A stretch of DNA of 41,870 nucleotides from Cupriavidus sp. (GCA_031181345.1 JAPSLC010000046.1:1-41870); one strand, 5' to 3'; shown: positions 8,073 through 16,865, counted from the first letter of the stretch. Made by a program: numbers and translations. Notes: generated by a model not told the origin, from the letters alone.

Positions 8073-8978
8073 ATGAAAAGCACCACCAGCCGGAACCTGC
8101 CTGCCCTTGCCAACCTGGTCGCGCTGGAAGCGACCGTGCGCAAGGGAAGCCTGACCGAAGCGGCCGAGGAACTGTGCCTGACGCAGAGCGCCGTCAGCAA
8201 GCAGCTGACGGAGCTGGAGACCTTTCTGGGCGTGCGACTGCTGGACCGGCGCAAGGGCGGCGTCGTCGCGACGGCGACCGGTGCGCAATACCTGAAGCGC
8301 GTCAGGCAGGTACTGAACCTGCTCGAGGAAGCCACGCTGGAAGTCCTCACGGGCCGCGGATCCGGCGGCCGGCTCGATCTGTCGGTGCCGGTCTCGCTGG
8401 GCAACATCTGGCTGCTGCCGCGCATGCTGCAGTTTGCCAAGCAGCATCCGCAGATCCAGCTGAACATCACCACCAAGGTGGGCCCGGTCGACCTGCCCCA
8501 CAGCGACCTGGACGCGGCCATCATGTACTGCGGCGGGCCACCGCCGGGACACTTCGGCGTCGAGGTCATGCCGCTCGAACTGTTCCCGGTGTGCGCCCCC
8601 GACAGGATGCCGCGCGGTGGGTCGCTGTCGCAGGCGCTGCGGCAAATGCCACTGCTTCACCAACATACCGCACTGGATGCGTGGCCGGCCTATCTCGCGC
8701 AAATCGGCGCCAAGGTGGCCAGGCCCGGCGACGGTCCTCGCTACGGCCTGCTGACCATGGGCCTGCAGGCCGCGGTCAGCGGCATGGGCGTCGCGCTGCT
8801 GCCGGAATTTGTGGCCGGCGAGGATCTGCGGGCCGGCCGGCTGATACGGCTGTCCGACACGAGTTATCTGTCGCCGAAGTCGTATTACTTCGTCTGCCTC
8901 GACGAGAAGCGCGCCAACCCTACCCTGGTCACCTTCCTCGACTGGCTGCTGCAGACGGCAAGAGCCGACGCGGACTGA
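8073..8978 (+). CDS. LysR family regulator (GcvA-like)
   Basis: A 301-residue LysR regulator. The N-terminal helix-turn-helix (LVALEATVRKGSLTEAAEELCLTQSAVSKQ, residues about 14-44) and the RLLDRRKGG wing are of the GcvA/AmpR subgroup. The effector domain follows with the GMGVALLPEFVAGEDL block. The ATG at 8073 starts the family homology; the open frame upstream is antisense to the amidase. Divergent from the amidase and tail-to-tail with the deacylase gene (gap 13 bp). A shared box upstream of it and before the Bug-deacylase unit makes it the likely regulator of both. Confidence 0.87.
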   Translation: MKSTTSRNLPALANLVALEATVRKGSLTEAAEELCLTQSAVSKQLTELETFLGVRLLDRRKGGVVATATGAQYLKRVRQVLNLLEEATLEVLTGRGSGGRLDLSVPVSLGNIWLLPRMLQFAKQHPQIQLNITTKVGPVDLPHSDLDAAIMYCGGPPPGHFGVEVMPLELFPVCAPDRMPRGGSLSQALRQMPLLHQHTALDAWPAYLAQIGAKVARPGDGPRYGLLTMGLQAAVSGMGVALLPEFVAGEDLRAGRLIRLSDTSYLSPKSYYFVCLDEKRANPTLVTFLDWLLQTARADAD

Positions 8979-8991
8979 CGCGGGCATCGGC

Positions 8992-10449
8992 TCACGCCGG
9001 CGCGCGCGGCCTGACCAGGGTCGACGTCACGAAACGTCCGGGGCGGTTGTCGGTAGGCGTGCCGCCGCGCAGCGTTGCCTGCCCCGCCACGAACACGTCG
9101 CGCACGCCGACCGAAGGCTGCGTGGGCGCATCGAAGGTGGCGCAATCGCGGATGGCCGCCGGGTCGAACACCGTGATGTCCGCGACCTTGCCCACGGCCA
9201 GATGTCCGCGCCCCTCGAGTCCGAAGCGCGCAGCGGGCAGACCGGTCATCTTGTGAACGGCGCGCTCGAGCGGGAACAGCCCGAGATCGCGCGAGTACAG
9301 CCCCAGCACGCGCGGGAAGGTGCCCCACAGCCGCGGATGCGGCGTTTCGTCCGACGGAATGCCGTCGGAGCCGATCATCGTGTCCGGGTAGCTGAGGATG
9401 TCGCGCACATCGCCTTCATTCATGATGAAGTACACCGCGCCGCCGGGAAGCAATGCCTCGGCGACCTCGCGCCGAGAGCGTTGCCACTCCTGCGCCAGGT
9501 CCTCCAGATAGCGGCCGGCCACGTCGGGATGCGAGGCCGACCACGTGATCAGGATCCGGTCGCACTGGTCCACGCGTTCCGGGCGCAGCATGGTCGACGA
9601 CGCCGCGTACGGATAGCAATCCATGCAAAGCGGCATGGTGCGCGACAGCTCGCGCACCTGCGCCAGCGTCTCGCGGCTGCGGCCATGATTGCGCTTGCCG
9701 ACCAGCTTGTGGTGCGAAATCACGGTGGGCACGTTGAGCGCCTTGCCAAGACGTGCGGTCTCGTCGATCGCCTCGGCCACCTTGTCGCTTTCGTCGCGCA
9801 TATGCGAGACCAGCACGCCGCCCAGGCGCTGCATCGGCTCGCACATGCGCAGGATCTCTTCCTCCGGAGCGGCCGCCGAGGGCGGATAGAAGGTGCCGGT
9901 GGAAACGCCGATCGCCCCTTCCAGCAGGGCCTGCTCCACGTCGCGCCGCATGCTTTCGATCTCCTCGTCGCTGGCCGGGAGGCCGAGCTGCGCAACGCGG
10001 CGCGCGCGCAGCGTCGATTGGCCGACCAGCACCGACACGTTGACCGCGGCGGGCCTGGCGGCGAAGGCCTCGCGGTAGCCCCGTACCGACTCGAATACGA
10101 AGCCGCCGCGCATGATGTCGAGCGGCGCGGGCGGGATCGTGTCGGTGACGAGAGGAAACAGGCTGATGCCGCAGTTGCCCGCAATGATCGTGGTGACGCC
10201 CTGCGTTACCTTGGGCAGCATCTGCGGGGACTGGAAGACCATCCAGTCGTCGTGCGTATGGGTGTCGATGAATCCGGGCGCGACGACCATGCCGGCGGCA
10301 TCGAGGACCTCGTCGGCGGTAGCCTCGGGACCGATGCCGATCGCAGCGATGATGCCGTCGCGCACCGCCACGTCGGCAGCGCGCCGCGGTGCGCCGCTGC
10401 CGTCGATCAGGTCGCCGTTGCGGATGATCAGGTCGTAATGAGATGGCAT
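8992..10449 (-). CDS. N-acyl-D-amino-acid deacylase (amidohydrolase)
   Basis: A 485-residue amidohydrolase of the D-aminoacylase type. It removes the acyl group from N-acyl-D-amino acids to give a free D-amino acid. Metal-site residues are visible: His64 and His66 in DTHTHDD, Cys93 in AGNCG (the cysteine ligand typical of D-aminoacylases), His216 in SHMRDE, His246/247 in SHHK, and the catalytic Asp362 in IGSDG. The terminal blocks GHLAVGKVADITVFD are also typical. The ATG at 10449 lies 11 bp after the stop of the upstream Bug gene, with GAGGGC overlapping that stop. The two are probably one transcription unit. Confidence 0.9.
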   Translation of the reverse strand: MPSHYDLIIRNGDLIDGSGAPRRAADVAVRDGIIAAIGIGPEATADEVLDAAGMVVAPGFIDTHTHDDWMVFQSPQMLPKVTQGVTTIIAGNCGISLFPLVTDTIPPAPLDIMRGGFVFESVRGYREAFAARPAAVNVSVLVGQSTLRARRVAQLGLPASDEEIESMRRDVEQALLEGAIGVSTGTFYPPSAAAPEEEILRMCEPMQRLGGVLVSHMRDESDKVAEAIDETARLGKALNVPTVISHHKLVGKRNHGRSRETLAQVRELSRTMPLCMDCYPYAASSTMLRPERVDQCDRILITWSASHPDVAGRYLEDLAQEWQRSRREVAEALLPGGAVYFIMNEGDVRDILSYPDTMIGSDGIPSDETPHPRLWGTFPRVLGLYSRDLGLFPLERAVHKMTGLPAARFGLEGRGHLAVGKVADITVFDPAAIRDCATFDAPTQPSVGVRDVFVAGQATLRGGTPTDNRPGRFVTSTLVRPRAPA

Positions 10450-10460
10450 GGCCTTCGCCC

Positions 10461-11426
10461 TCAATCGACCTTGGCGCCGCTCTTGCGCACCAGCTCGCCG
10501 AACTTCGCGGTCTCCGACGTCACCAGCGCCTGGAAATCGCGCGGCGACCCGCCCAGCGGCTCGAACGAGAGCCGGTCCAGCTGCGCGCGGAAGCCGGGGT
10601 CGCGGATCACCGCATTGACCTCGCGATTGAGCCTATCGACCACCTCGGCCGGCATGCCGGGCGCACCGACCAATCCGGCCCATGCGGTCAATTCGTAGCC
10701 CTTGATGCCGGCTTCGTCCATCGTCGGCACCTGCGGGAAATGCGGCGAGCGTTTGGTCGAGGTCACGGCCAGCGCGCGGACCTTGTTGCTGCTGACGTAG
10801 GGCCCGATCGACGGCACGTTGTCGAACATCAGATGCACGTTGTTGCCGACCAGGTCCTGCAGCGCCGGGGTGCTGCCCTTGTAGGGCACGTGTTCGATAT
10901 TGAGATGAGCCAGGGTCTTGAACAATTCGCCGCCCAGATGGCTCGTCGTGCCGTTGCCGGCCGAGCCCATCGACAGCTTGCCGGGATTGGCCTGCGCATA
11001 GGCGATCAGTTCGCGCACGGACTTCACCGGCAGCGCGTTGTTGACCGCGAGGATATTGAAGGTGGTCACCAGTCCGACGATGGGTACCAGCTTGTCGGGA
11101 TCGTACGGCAGCTTGCTATAGAGAAACCGGTTGGTCGCCAGCGTGGCGTTGTTGCCGTAGGCGATGGTGTAGCCGTCCGCCGGTGCCTGCAGCAATGCCT
11201 GCATGCCGATGTTGCCGCCGGCGCCGGGCCGGTTTTCCACCACGATGGCCTGGCCCAGCCGCTTGGACAAGGCATCGCCGAACAGGCGCGCCACGATGTC
11301 GGGCGCGCCCCCTGGCGCTGTGGGCACGATCAGCTTGATGGGTTTTTCCGGCCACGCCGCCTGTGCCGACGGCATGGACATGCCGATCGCACCCGCCATC
11401 CACATCCATGCAAAGGCAATTCTCAC
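10461..11426 (-). CDS. Bug-type periplasmic receptor, co-transcribed with deacylase
   Basis: A 321-residue Bug/TctC receptor. It has a GTG start with GGAGG six bases upstream, a signal peptide (MRIAFAWMWMAGAIGMSMPSAQA then AW), and mature WPEKPIKLIVPTAPGGAPDIVAR. The later blocks VENRPGAGGNIG, VNNALPVKSVRELIAYA and HVPYKGSTPA follow the family. It probably binds the periplasmic substrate of the deacylase, for instance an N-acyl amino acid, though this is inferred from linkage only. A 31-bp palindrome with a LysR core sits about 80 bp upstream. Confidence 0.9.
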   Translation of the reverse strand: MRIAFAWMWMAGAIGMSMPSAQAAWPEKPIKLIVPTAPGGAPDIVARLFGDALSKRLGQAIVVENRPGAGGNIGMQALLQAPADGYTIAYGNNATLATNRFLYSKLPYDPDKLVPIVGLVTTFNILAVNNALPVKSVRELIAYAQANPGKLSMGSAGNGTTSHLGGELFKTLAHLNIEHVPYKGSTPALQDLVGNNVHLMFDNVPSIGPYVSSNKVRALAVTSTKRSPHFPQVPTMDEAGIKGYELTAWAGLVGAPGMPAEVVDRLNREVNAVIRDPGFRAQLDRLSFEPLGGSPRDFQALVTSETAKFGELVRKSGAKVD

Positions 11427-11505
11427 GGTGCTCCTCCACGATCGCTGCGGTTCAATGATGAAGCGAGTATGGAACAGCGTGCCGCGCGCGGCGTGAAGTT
11501 TTTTC

Positions 11506-11536
11506 GGCGATGTATTCCGGCACGGAATACATCGCC
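11506..11536. promoter_or_regulatory. 31-bp palindromic LysR-type operator
   Basis: Two perfect 14-bp arms, GGCGATGTATTCCG (11506-11519) and its reverse complement (11523-11536), flank a 3-bp centre. T515 and A527 of this block (11515, 11527) give T-N11-A. The right arm shares CACGGAATACAT with the LysR/amidase gap. On the minus strand the stem is followed by A rather than T residues, so it is not an intrinsic terminator of the Bug gene at 11581. It lies about 80 bp before the GTG of the next Bug gene. Confidence 0.7.
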
Positions 11537-11580
11537 AGGCGCTACCGGACCGGCAACCCGGCCGGCGGACCGCGAGCCGT

Positions 11581-12546
11581 TCAGTCCAGCTTGATGCCCA
11601 CCGTCTTCACGACCTTGGCCCACTTCTGCGTGTCGTGATTGACCAGTTGCGTGAACTCGACCGGACCGAGCGCGCTCGGCTCCATGCCCTGCTTGGCGAT
11701 CGAGTCGCGGATGGCAGGCTGGGCGATCACCGCGGCGATTTCCTGCGCGAGGCGATTGACCGTCGGCATCGGCGTGCCGCCCGTGGTGAACACACCGTAC
11801 CAGGACACGACCTCATAGCCCGGCACGCCCGACTCGGCGATCGTCGGTACGTTCGGCATGGTTTCCACGCGCTTGGTGCTGGTCACCGCGAGAATGCGCA
11901 CCTTGCCGGAATCCGCCCCGGCCTTCGCCGACGGCAGGCTGGCAAACGTCATCTGGGCCTGGCCGGCCATCACGTCCTGCATTGCCGGTGCGTCGCCACG
12001 GTACGGAATATGCGTGATCGAGACGCCCGCCATGCTCTTGAACAGCTCCGCGGACAGGTGCGAGATGGTGCCGTTGCCCGGCGACGTCACGTTCAGCTTG
12101 CCGGGATTGGCCTTGGCATACGCCACCAGTTCCTGCACGGTCTTGACCGGCAGATCGTTGTTCACCACCAGCGCGTTGGCCGATTTGGCGACCAGCGAGA
12201 CCGGCTGCACGCCCTTGACGGGATCGTACGGCAGCTTGCTGTAGATCGACGGCGCAATCGCCTGCCCGCCCACCGAGCCGAGCAACAGCACCGATCCATC
12301 GGGCTTGCCGCGCGTCATCTCGGCGGTCGCGATCGTGCTGCCGCCGCCGGGCTTGTTTTCCACCACGACGGTGGTCTTGGTGTTCAGCTGAAACTGTGTC
12401 GAAATCAGGCGGGCAATCACATCGTTGCCGCCGCCGGGCGCAAAGCCGACCAGCATCCGGATGGGGCCCGCGGGCAAGTCCTGCGCGATGCCATGGGTGG
12501 CGGCCAGTGCGAGGGCGAGAGCCGGGACAATCTTGGAAAACGCCAT
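11581..12546 (-). CDS. Bug-type periplasmic receptor
   Basis: A 321-residue Bug/TctC receptor. The signal peptide is MAFSKIVPALALALAATHGIA, with mature QDLPAGPIRMLVGFAPGGGNDVIAR. Family blocks VENKPGGGSTIA, YSKLPYDPVKGVQPVSLVAK, HIPYRGDAPAMQD and MPNVPTIAESG are present. GAGG about eight bases before the ATG is the ribosome site. It lies between the flavoprotein operon and the second Bug gene on the same strand and is separated from both by more than 150 bp. It may have its own promoter. The ligand is unknown; the setting suggests an amino-acid derivative. Confidence 0.9.
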   Translation of the reverse strand: MAFSKIVPALALALAATHGIAQDLPAGPIRMLVGFAPGGGNDVIARLISTQFQLNTKTTVVVENKPGGGSTIATAEMTRGKPDGSVLLLGSVGGQAIAPSIYSKLPYDPVKGVQPVSLVAKSANALVVNNDLPVKTVQELVAYAKANPGKLNVTSPGNGTISHLSAELFKSMAGVSITHIPYRGDAPAMQDVMAGQAQMTFASLPSAKAGADSGKVRILAVTSTKRVETMPNVPTIAESGVPGYEVVSWYGVFTTGGTPMPTVNRLAQEIAAVIAQPAIRDSIAKQGMEPSALGPVEFTQLVNHDTQKWAKVVKTVGIKLD

Positions 12547-12675
12547 GGTTGAACCTCGATAGATAGTTGGGGAGTGCTCTCAGGTTTCGTCGCTGTGCTG
12601 GTGCAATCGGCAAGACGCGGCATGCCACGGGGCGATCCGGCCTTGCTCGTTTATTGTGGTGTTGCCGTGTTCACG

Positions 12676-12696
12676 CCGGCCCGTCGTGCGGGCCGG
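12676..12696. terminator. GC-rich hairpin after the flavoprotein operon
   Basis: CCGGCCCG (12676-12683), loop TCGTG, CGGGCCGG (12689-12696): a perfect 8-bp stem between the stop of the flavoprotein gene (12720) and the next gene to the left. No T run follows on either strand. It may aid Rho-dependent termination or 3' end stability rather than act as a classic intrinsic terminator. Confidence 0.4.
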
Positions 12697-12719
12697 TCAT
12701 CTGCATCGCCATGCCCGCT

Positions 12720-14192
12720 TCATTTCTTGAAGCGCACCACGGCCTCGCGCGATGCCTGCGTCTGCGGCAGCGTCGCGATTTCGCCGAGCGTCACCGGCTT
12801 GGTGGGAAAGCGCAGCCGGTAGTAGCCCACGTCGCGCGGATGACGCTGCTGCTCGTCGGCGATCAGCTCGGTGACGGTCAGCCCGCAGAAGCGTCCCTGG
12901 CAAGGACCCATGCCGCAGCGCAGGAACGCCTTGAGCTGGTTGGGACCCTGGCAGCCGATGCGCGCGGCGTGCCGCACCTGTTCGGCCGTAGCCTCCTCGC
13001 AGCGGCAGACGATGGTGTCGCCCACCGGACGCCGGAACTGCGCCAGCGGGCGGTACAGGATCTCGAAGAATTCGCGCCCGCGAGTCGCCCTGGCCAGCGC
13101 GGCAAGATGCGTCCGTGCCTCCCTGTCGCGCGCGGCGATGTCGATCCGGCCGAGGTCCGCGGCGGCATGCAGCGCCGCGATCCGGCCGCGATGCTCCGCG
13201 GCCACCGCGCCCGCGATGCCGGCGCCATCGCCGGCGATGGTCAGGTGCGGCACCGAGGTCGCGCCCCAGCGATCCACCACGGGTTCCCAGCAGTCCTGCC
13301 GCTCGTTCCACGCATGCTCGGCGCCAACCGCGCGCGACAGGTTGGTATTGGGCACGACGCCCTGATGCAGCAGCACCTGGTCGACCGCGATCGTGCGGCG
13401 CTGGTCTCCAGCCTGGTAGCGCAGTTCGGCGACCTTGCCGTCGGGACCGGCCAGCGCTTCGAGCGCCGTCACGCCATTGACGATCGGCACGGCCTTGCGC
13501 ACCTTGCGCAGCAGCTTCAGCCCCTTGCCGAGATAAGGCGAACGCAGGAAGCCCCACGCATGCGGCAGCGCCTTGCGCCATTGGCCGGCGTCGGTGGTTT
13601 CGAGAATGGCTTCGAGCTTGACGCCCGCATTCAGGTATTGCCACGCCAGCAGGTAGAGCAGCGGGCCGCCGCCAACCAGCACCGTGCGGCCCTCCGGCAC
13701 GACGCCCGAGGTCTTCAGCAGGATCTGCGCCGCGCCGGCGGTGATGACGCCCGGCAATGTCCAGCCGGGAATCGGGAACGGCCGCTCCTGCGCGCCGGTG
13801 GCCAGCACGATATGGCGGCAATGCAGCAGCGCGGCCTGCGGCTCCTGGCCGGGACGCGCCACCGAATAGGCGACCTCGAAGCCGGCGCGCCCGTCCTCGC
13901 CCTGCCCTTCGTGCGCATTGATCGACCACACTGTCGCGGCGCAGAGATGCCGTGCCCCGCTTCCGGCAAAGGGTTCGAGCAGACTCTCGCCGTGCCAGTA
14001 GTCTTCGCCCAGGATCGCGCGATTGCGTACCGGCGTATTGCCGATGGCGCGGTAGATCTGTCCGCCCGGTGCGGGTTGCTCGTCGATCAGTACGGTCGAC
14101 AGGCCGAGCCCGGCCGCACGCGTCGCGGCGGCCAGGCCGGCAGGGCCTGCGCCGACCACCAGCAGGTCGCAGGTCGTGATGTCCGAGCTCAT
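12720..14192 (-). CDS. FAD/NAD(P) oxidoreductase with BFD-like [2Fe-2S] end (HcnB/OoxA type)
   Basis: A 490-residue flavoprotein. The N-terminal Rossmann motif VVGAGPAGLAAA (Gly14, Gly16, Gly19) binds FAD, GGQIYR is the HcnB/opine-oxidase signature, and VLVGGGPLLYLLA is a second dinucleotide site. The C-terminal CRCEEAT ... CGMGPCQGRFCG cluster is a BFD-like [2Fe-2S] domain. It is the alpha-type subunit of three-component dehydrogenases such as HcnABC, octopine/nopaline oxidase and D-hydroxyproline dehydrogenase. Its ATG overlaps the stop of the ferredoxin-like gene (ATGA), so the two are translationally coupled. The substrate is probably an amino acid or N-substituted derivative; which one is unknown. 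Confidence 0.85.
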   Translation of the reverse strand: MSSDITTCDLLVVGAGPAGLAAATRAAGLGLSTVLIDEQPAPGGQIYRAIGNTPVRNRAILGEDYWHGESLLEPFAGSGARHLCAATVWSINAHEGQGEDGRAGFEVAYSVARPGQEPQAALLHCRHIVLATGAQERPFPIPGWTLPGVITAGAAQILLKTSGVVPEGRTVLVGGGPLLYLLAWQYLNAGVKLEAILETTDAGQWRKALPHAWGFLRSPYLGKGLKLLRKVRKAVPIVNGVTALEALAGPDGKVAELRYQAGDQRRTIAVDQVLLHQGVVPNTNLSRAVGAEHAWNERQDCWEPVVDRWGATSVPHLTIAGDGAGIAGAVAAEHRGRIAALHAAADLGRIDIAARDREARTHLAALARATRGREFFEILYRPLAQFRRPVGDTIVCRCEEATAEQVRHAARIGCQGPNQLKAFLRCGMGPCQGRFCGLTVTELIADEQQRHPRDVGYYRLRFPTKPVTLGEIATLPQTQASREAVVRFKK

Positions 14193-14497
14193 GCCGCCAC
14201 CTCGCGCGCGCCGAGCTGGCGCTCCACCTTCATGCCCTCGCGCACGGGGGTCATGCATGCCTGCTGGTTGGGCCGACCATCGATGCGCACCAGACAGTCA
14301 TAACAGACGCCCATCATGCAGAACGGCCCGCGCGCAGCGCCGGAGACCGCGGTGTCGCGGCATGCGAGCACGCCGGCGGCAAACAGGGCCGCGGCGACGC
14401 TGTCGCCCTCGCGGCATTCCAGCGAGGCACCATCGACCGTGACCCGCACCTTGCGCTCTGCCGCTTGCGAGACAGCCGCATCAATTCTTCGGAACAT
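14189..14497 (-). CDS. Small (2Fe-2S)-binding subunit (HcnA/OoxX type)
   Basis: A 102-residue ferredoxin-like subunit. Cys60, Cys65, Cys68 and Cys81 give C-x4-C-x2-C-x12-C in GPFCMMGVCYDCLV ... QQACM, the plant-type [2Fe-2S] ligand pattern of HcnA-like proteins. It would carry electrons between the two flavoprotein subunits encoded on either side. It overlaps the upstream DAO gene by 17 bp and the downstream flavoprotein gene by 4 bp, so all three form one tightly coupled unit, in the order beta, gamma, alpha. Confidence 0.87.
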   Translation of the reverse strand: MFRRIDAAVSQAAERKVRVTVDGASLECREGDSVAAALFAAGVLACRDTAVSGAARGPFCMMGVCYDCLVRIDGRPNQQACMTPVREGMKVERQLGAREVAA

Positions 14498-15623
14498 GAA
14501 ACCTCCGGGTCGAGAAAGTGGCCAGCTCGGGCGGCAGCGCCCCGGCGGCGATCATCGGGGCCAGATGCAGCGCATGCGTTGCGGCGAGCGTCACACCGCT
14601 GTGGCAGGTCACGACGAACGCGCCGGGGTGCGTGCTCGATTGCTCGTAGACCGGAAAGCCGTCCCTGGCCCGCACGCGCAGCGCGGACCAGGCGCGCACC
14701 GCGCGTACGTCGCGCAGCGCGGGCAAGGTACGTACGGCCCGGTCGGCCAGCGTGGCGAGCACCGGCAGCGTGGTGACCTGGTCGTTGTAGCCGGCGTCTT
14801 CCTGCGAGTCGCCGACCAGCCAGCTGCCTTCGTCGTTCTGGCGCAGCGTGACCATCGGCGTGTCGAGCAGCCGGCGCGTGCGTTCGAGGACCAGGATCTG
14901 GCCGCGTTGCGGGGCCATCGGCAGGTCGATGCCGACCATGCGGCCCAGATCGCCATTGCGCAGCCCGCCGGCCAGCACGACCTTGCGCGCCCGCACTACG
15001 CCGTTGGCGGTGCTCAGCACGAATTCGCCGCTGGCCTGCCGCACGATGTCGGTCACGCCGTGGTGCGGCAGGTATTGAACCCCACTGGTGCTGAACGCGG
15101 TATGGAACGCGCGCAGCAGCTTCAGCGGGTTGACGATGCCATCGTGCGGCGTCCAGATGGCGCCGGTGACATCCGGCCCGAGGCCCGGCACCAGCGAGGC
15201 GGCCTGGTGGTGGTCCAGCAGCTTCCATTCATACGGCTCGACGTCCGGCTGCGACATCAGGGTGTTGACCCATGCCAGTCTCGCCTCGATCTCGTAGTCG
15301 CCCATCAGCGGCGTCAGCCCGCCCTTCTGCTCCAGCGCGACGTCGATGCCGGTCTCCTGCAGCAGATCGGCCGCGAGCGTCGGCCACAGCCGCGTGGACT
15401 TGAGCGTCCAGCGGCTGTAGGCGCCCATGCCATGACCCTTGCTCTGCAGCCAGACCAGGCCGAAATTGCCGCGGGACGCGCGCAGGGCGACATCGCCCTC
15501 GTCCAGCACGGCGACCGAGCCGGCATGCTGGCGCAGCCCGTATGCCAGCGCCGAGCCGACCAGGCCGCCGCCGACCACGGCGACGTCGAACAACGGATAT
15601 CGGGAGGTGGAGGCTGCGGCCAT
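14481..15623 (-). CDS. FAD-dependent amino-acid oxidoreductase (DAO family, HcnC-like)
   Basis: A 380-residue DAO-superfamily flavoprotein. The N-terminal VAVVGGGLVGSALAYGL binds FAD, ASRGNFGLVW is a flavin-contact motif seen in HcnC and D-hydroxyproline dehydrogenase beta subunits, and CHSGVTLAATHALHLAP near the C terminus is the conserved DAO end block. It is the catalytic subunit that oxidises the amine substrate. The ATG at 15623 has GGAGG eight bases upstream; longer in-frame starts (15737, 15791) lack one. First gene of the three-component operon, 179 bp after the LysR gene in the same direction. Confidence 0.86.
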   Translation of the reverse strand: MAAASTSRYPLFDVAVVGGGLVGSALAYGLRQHAGSVAVLDEGDVALRASRGNFGLVWLQSKGHGMGAYSRWTLKSTRLWPTLAADLLQETGIDVALEQKGGLTPLMGDYEIEARLAWVNTLMSQPDVEPYEWKLLDHHQAASLVPGLGPDVTGAIWTPHDGIVNPLKLLRAFHTAFSTSGVQYLPHHGVTDIVRQASGEFVLSTANGVVRARKVVLAGGLRNGDLGRMVGIDLPMAPQRGQILVLERTRRLLDTPMVTLRQNDEGSWLVGDSQEDAGYNDQVTTLPVLATLADRAVRTLPALRDVRAVRAWSALRVRARDGFPVYEQSSTHPGAFVVTCHSGVTLAATHALHLAPMIAAGALPPELATFSTRRFHVPKN

Positions 15624-15802
15624 CAGGCGCGCCTCCGAAGCGAAAGATGCGGGCCTCGGGCCCTGCTGAATCTCATGTGGGTCTCGCAAGAATCGTGATG
15701 CCACAGGGGGGATCGCCTGATCGTCGATCGGCTTCATGCGCCCCGGTGTGTCGGTTCGAGCGAGTATGCGGCGCGTGCGCCGCAGCGGCAAATACGAGTC
15801 CG

Positions 15803-16726
15803 TCAGGCGCCCATGCGAAATCCTGATAGGCCCGGCGGCAGCGATGCCATTTCGGCGTCGATGACCTGCACCATCCGCTCGGTGAACCGGTCCACCAGCA
15901 CGTTGACGGGCCGATTGCGCGCCAGCAGCAGGTAACTGACGAACGGTATCTGCGGGTGAAACGGACGTACCACGACTTCGGCGGCATGCTCGCGGGCGAC
16001 CAGCGGGTTGACGATGCCCACGCCCAGTCCGAGGCCGACCAGCTTGCAGATGGTGGCGCCGTAGGGCGTCTCGAAATGCATCACGCGCTCGTCATCGGCC
16101 GCGAAGGCCGCGTCCACGGCGGCACGCAGGCCGTCTCCGTGGCTCATCGAGATAAAGGACTCGCCGGCCAGGTCCGCGGGCGTGATGACTTCCCGTTCGG
16201 CGAGCCGGTGCCCGGGCGGCACCACGCAGCATCCCGCGAGCTGGGCGATGGGCTGCGCTTCGGTCACCGCGGCCGGCGGCAGGAAGGACACCAGACCCAG
16301 GTCGCAGTAGCGGCTGCCGACACGGTCGGCAACCAGTTGCGTGCTGCCCGTTTCCATGGCGACGTTGACGTCGGGAAATTCGGCGTGGAACCGCTGCAGC
16401 ACCAGCGGCAGCACGGTCATTGCCAGCGACGGCACCGCGGCAATGCGCAGCCGCCCTTTGCCGAACTGGCGAATATTGCGGGCGGCGTCCTTCAACGCAT
16501 CGAGGCCGACGAACGCGCGCTCCACTTCCCGCAGGAAGGCCAGGCCCTCCTCCGTCGGCGTCAGCCGGCCGGCACTGCGGGCGAACAGCGTCAGCCCGGT
16601 GGCGTGCTCGAGTTGCGCAATCATGCGGCTGACGTTGGGCTGAGAGGTATAGAGTTCGGCCGATGCCGCGGTCATCGAGCCGGAGCGCATCACGGCCTGG
16701 AACGCACTGATTTCCTTGAACTTCAT
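15803..16726 (-). CDS. LysR family regulator (OccR/NocR-like)
   Basis: A 307-residue LysR regulator. The N terminus MKFKEISAFQAVMRSGSM then TAASAELYTSQPNVSRMIAQLE is of the subgroup that includes opine regulators OccR/NocR, which control opine oxidases of the same three-component type. The match is by memory, not alignment. The ATG at 16726 begins the homology. It lies directly upstream of the flavoprotein operon on the same strand, so it is the likely regulator and may be co-transcribed. Upstream, 16825-16851 is AT-rich, with TTATAC and TATATA on the minus strand as possible promoter elements. Confidence 0.85.
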   Translation of the reverse strand: MKFKEISAFQAVMRSGSMTAASAELYTSQPNVSRMIAQLEHATGLTLFARSAGRLTPTEEGLAFLREVERAFVGLDALKDAARNIRQFGKGRLRIAAVPSLAMTVLPLVLQRFHAEFPDVNVAMETGSTQLVADRVGSRYCDLGLVSFLPPAAVTEAQPIAQLAGCCVVPPGHRLAEREVITPADLAGESFISMSHGDGLRAAVDAAFAADDERVMHFETPYGATICKLVGLGLGVGIVNPLVAREHAAEVVVRPFHPQIPFVSYLLLARNRPVNVLVDRFTERMVQVIDAEMASLPPGLSGFRMGA

Positions 16727-16865
16727 GCCAGGGGGTACGGACTTCGAATGGAGAGACAAGCAGGCCGGGGCGGACGTCACCGACGACAAAGTGCGGGGTG
16801 GTCCCCGGCCTGCAACCGGTCCGATGGTATAACAGATCCGTATATATAACCCCGGAAACCCGCTC

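Noticed and set aside
7977..8987. Long minus-strand extension of the amidase frame to 850 codons
   Set aside because: It is antisense to the LysR gene at 8073-8978; the amidase domain starts at 7976.
11506..11536. Terminator of the Bug gene ending at 11581
   Set aside because: The stem is AT-containing and followed by A residues on the transcribed strand; the shared LysR box explains it better.
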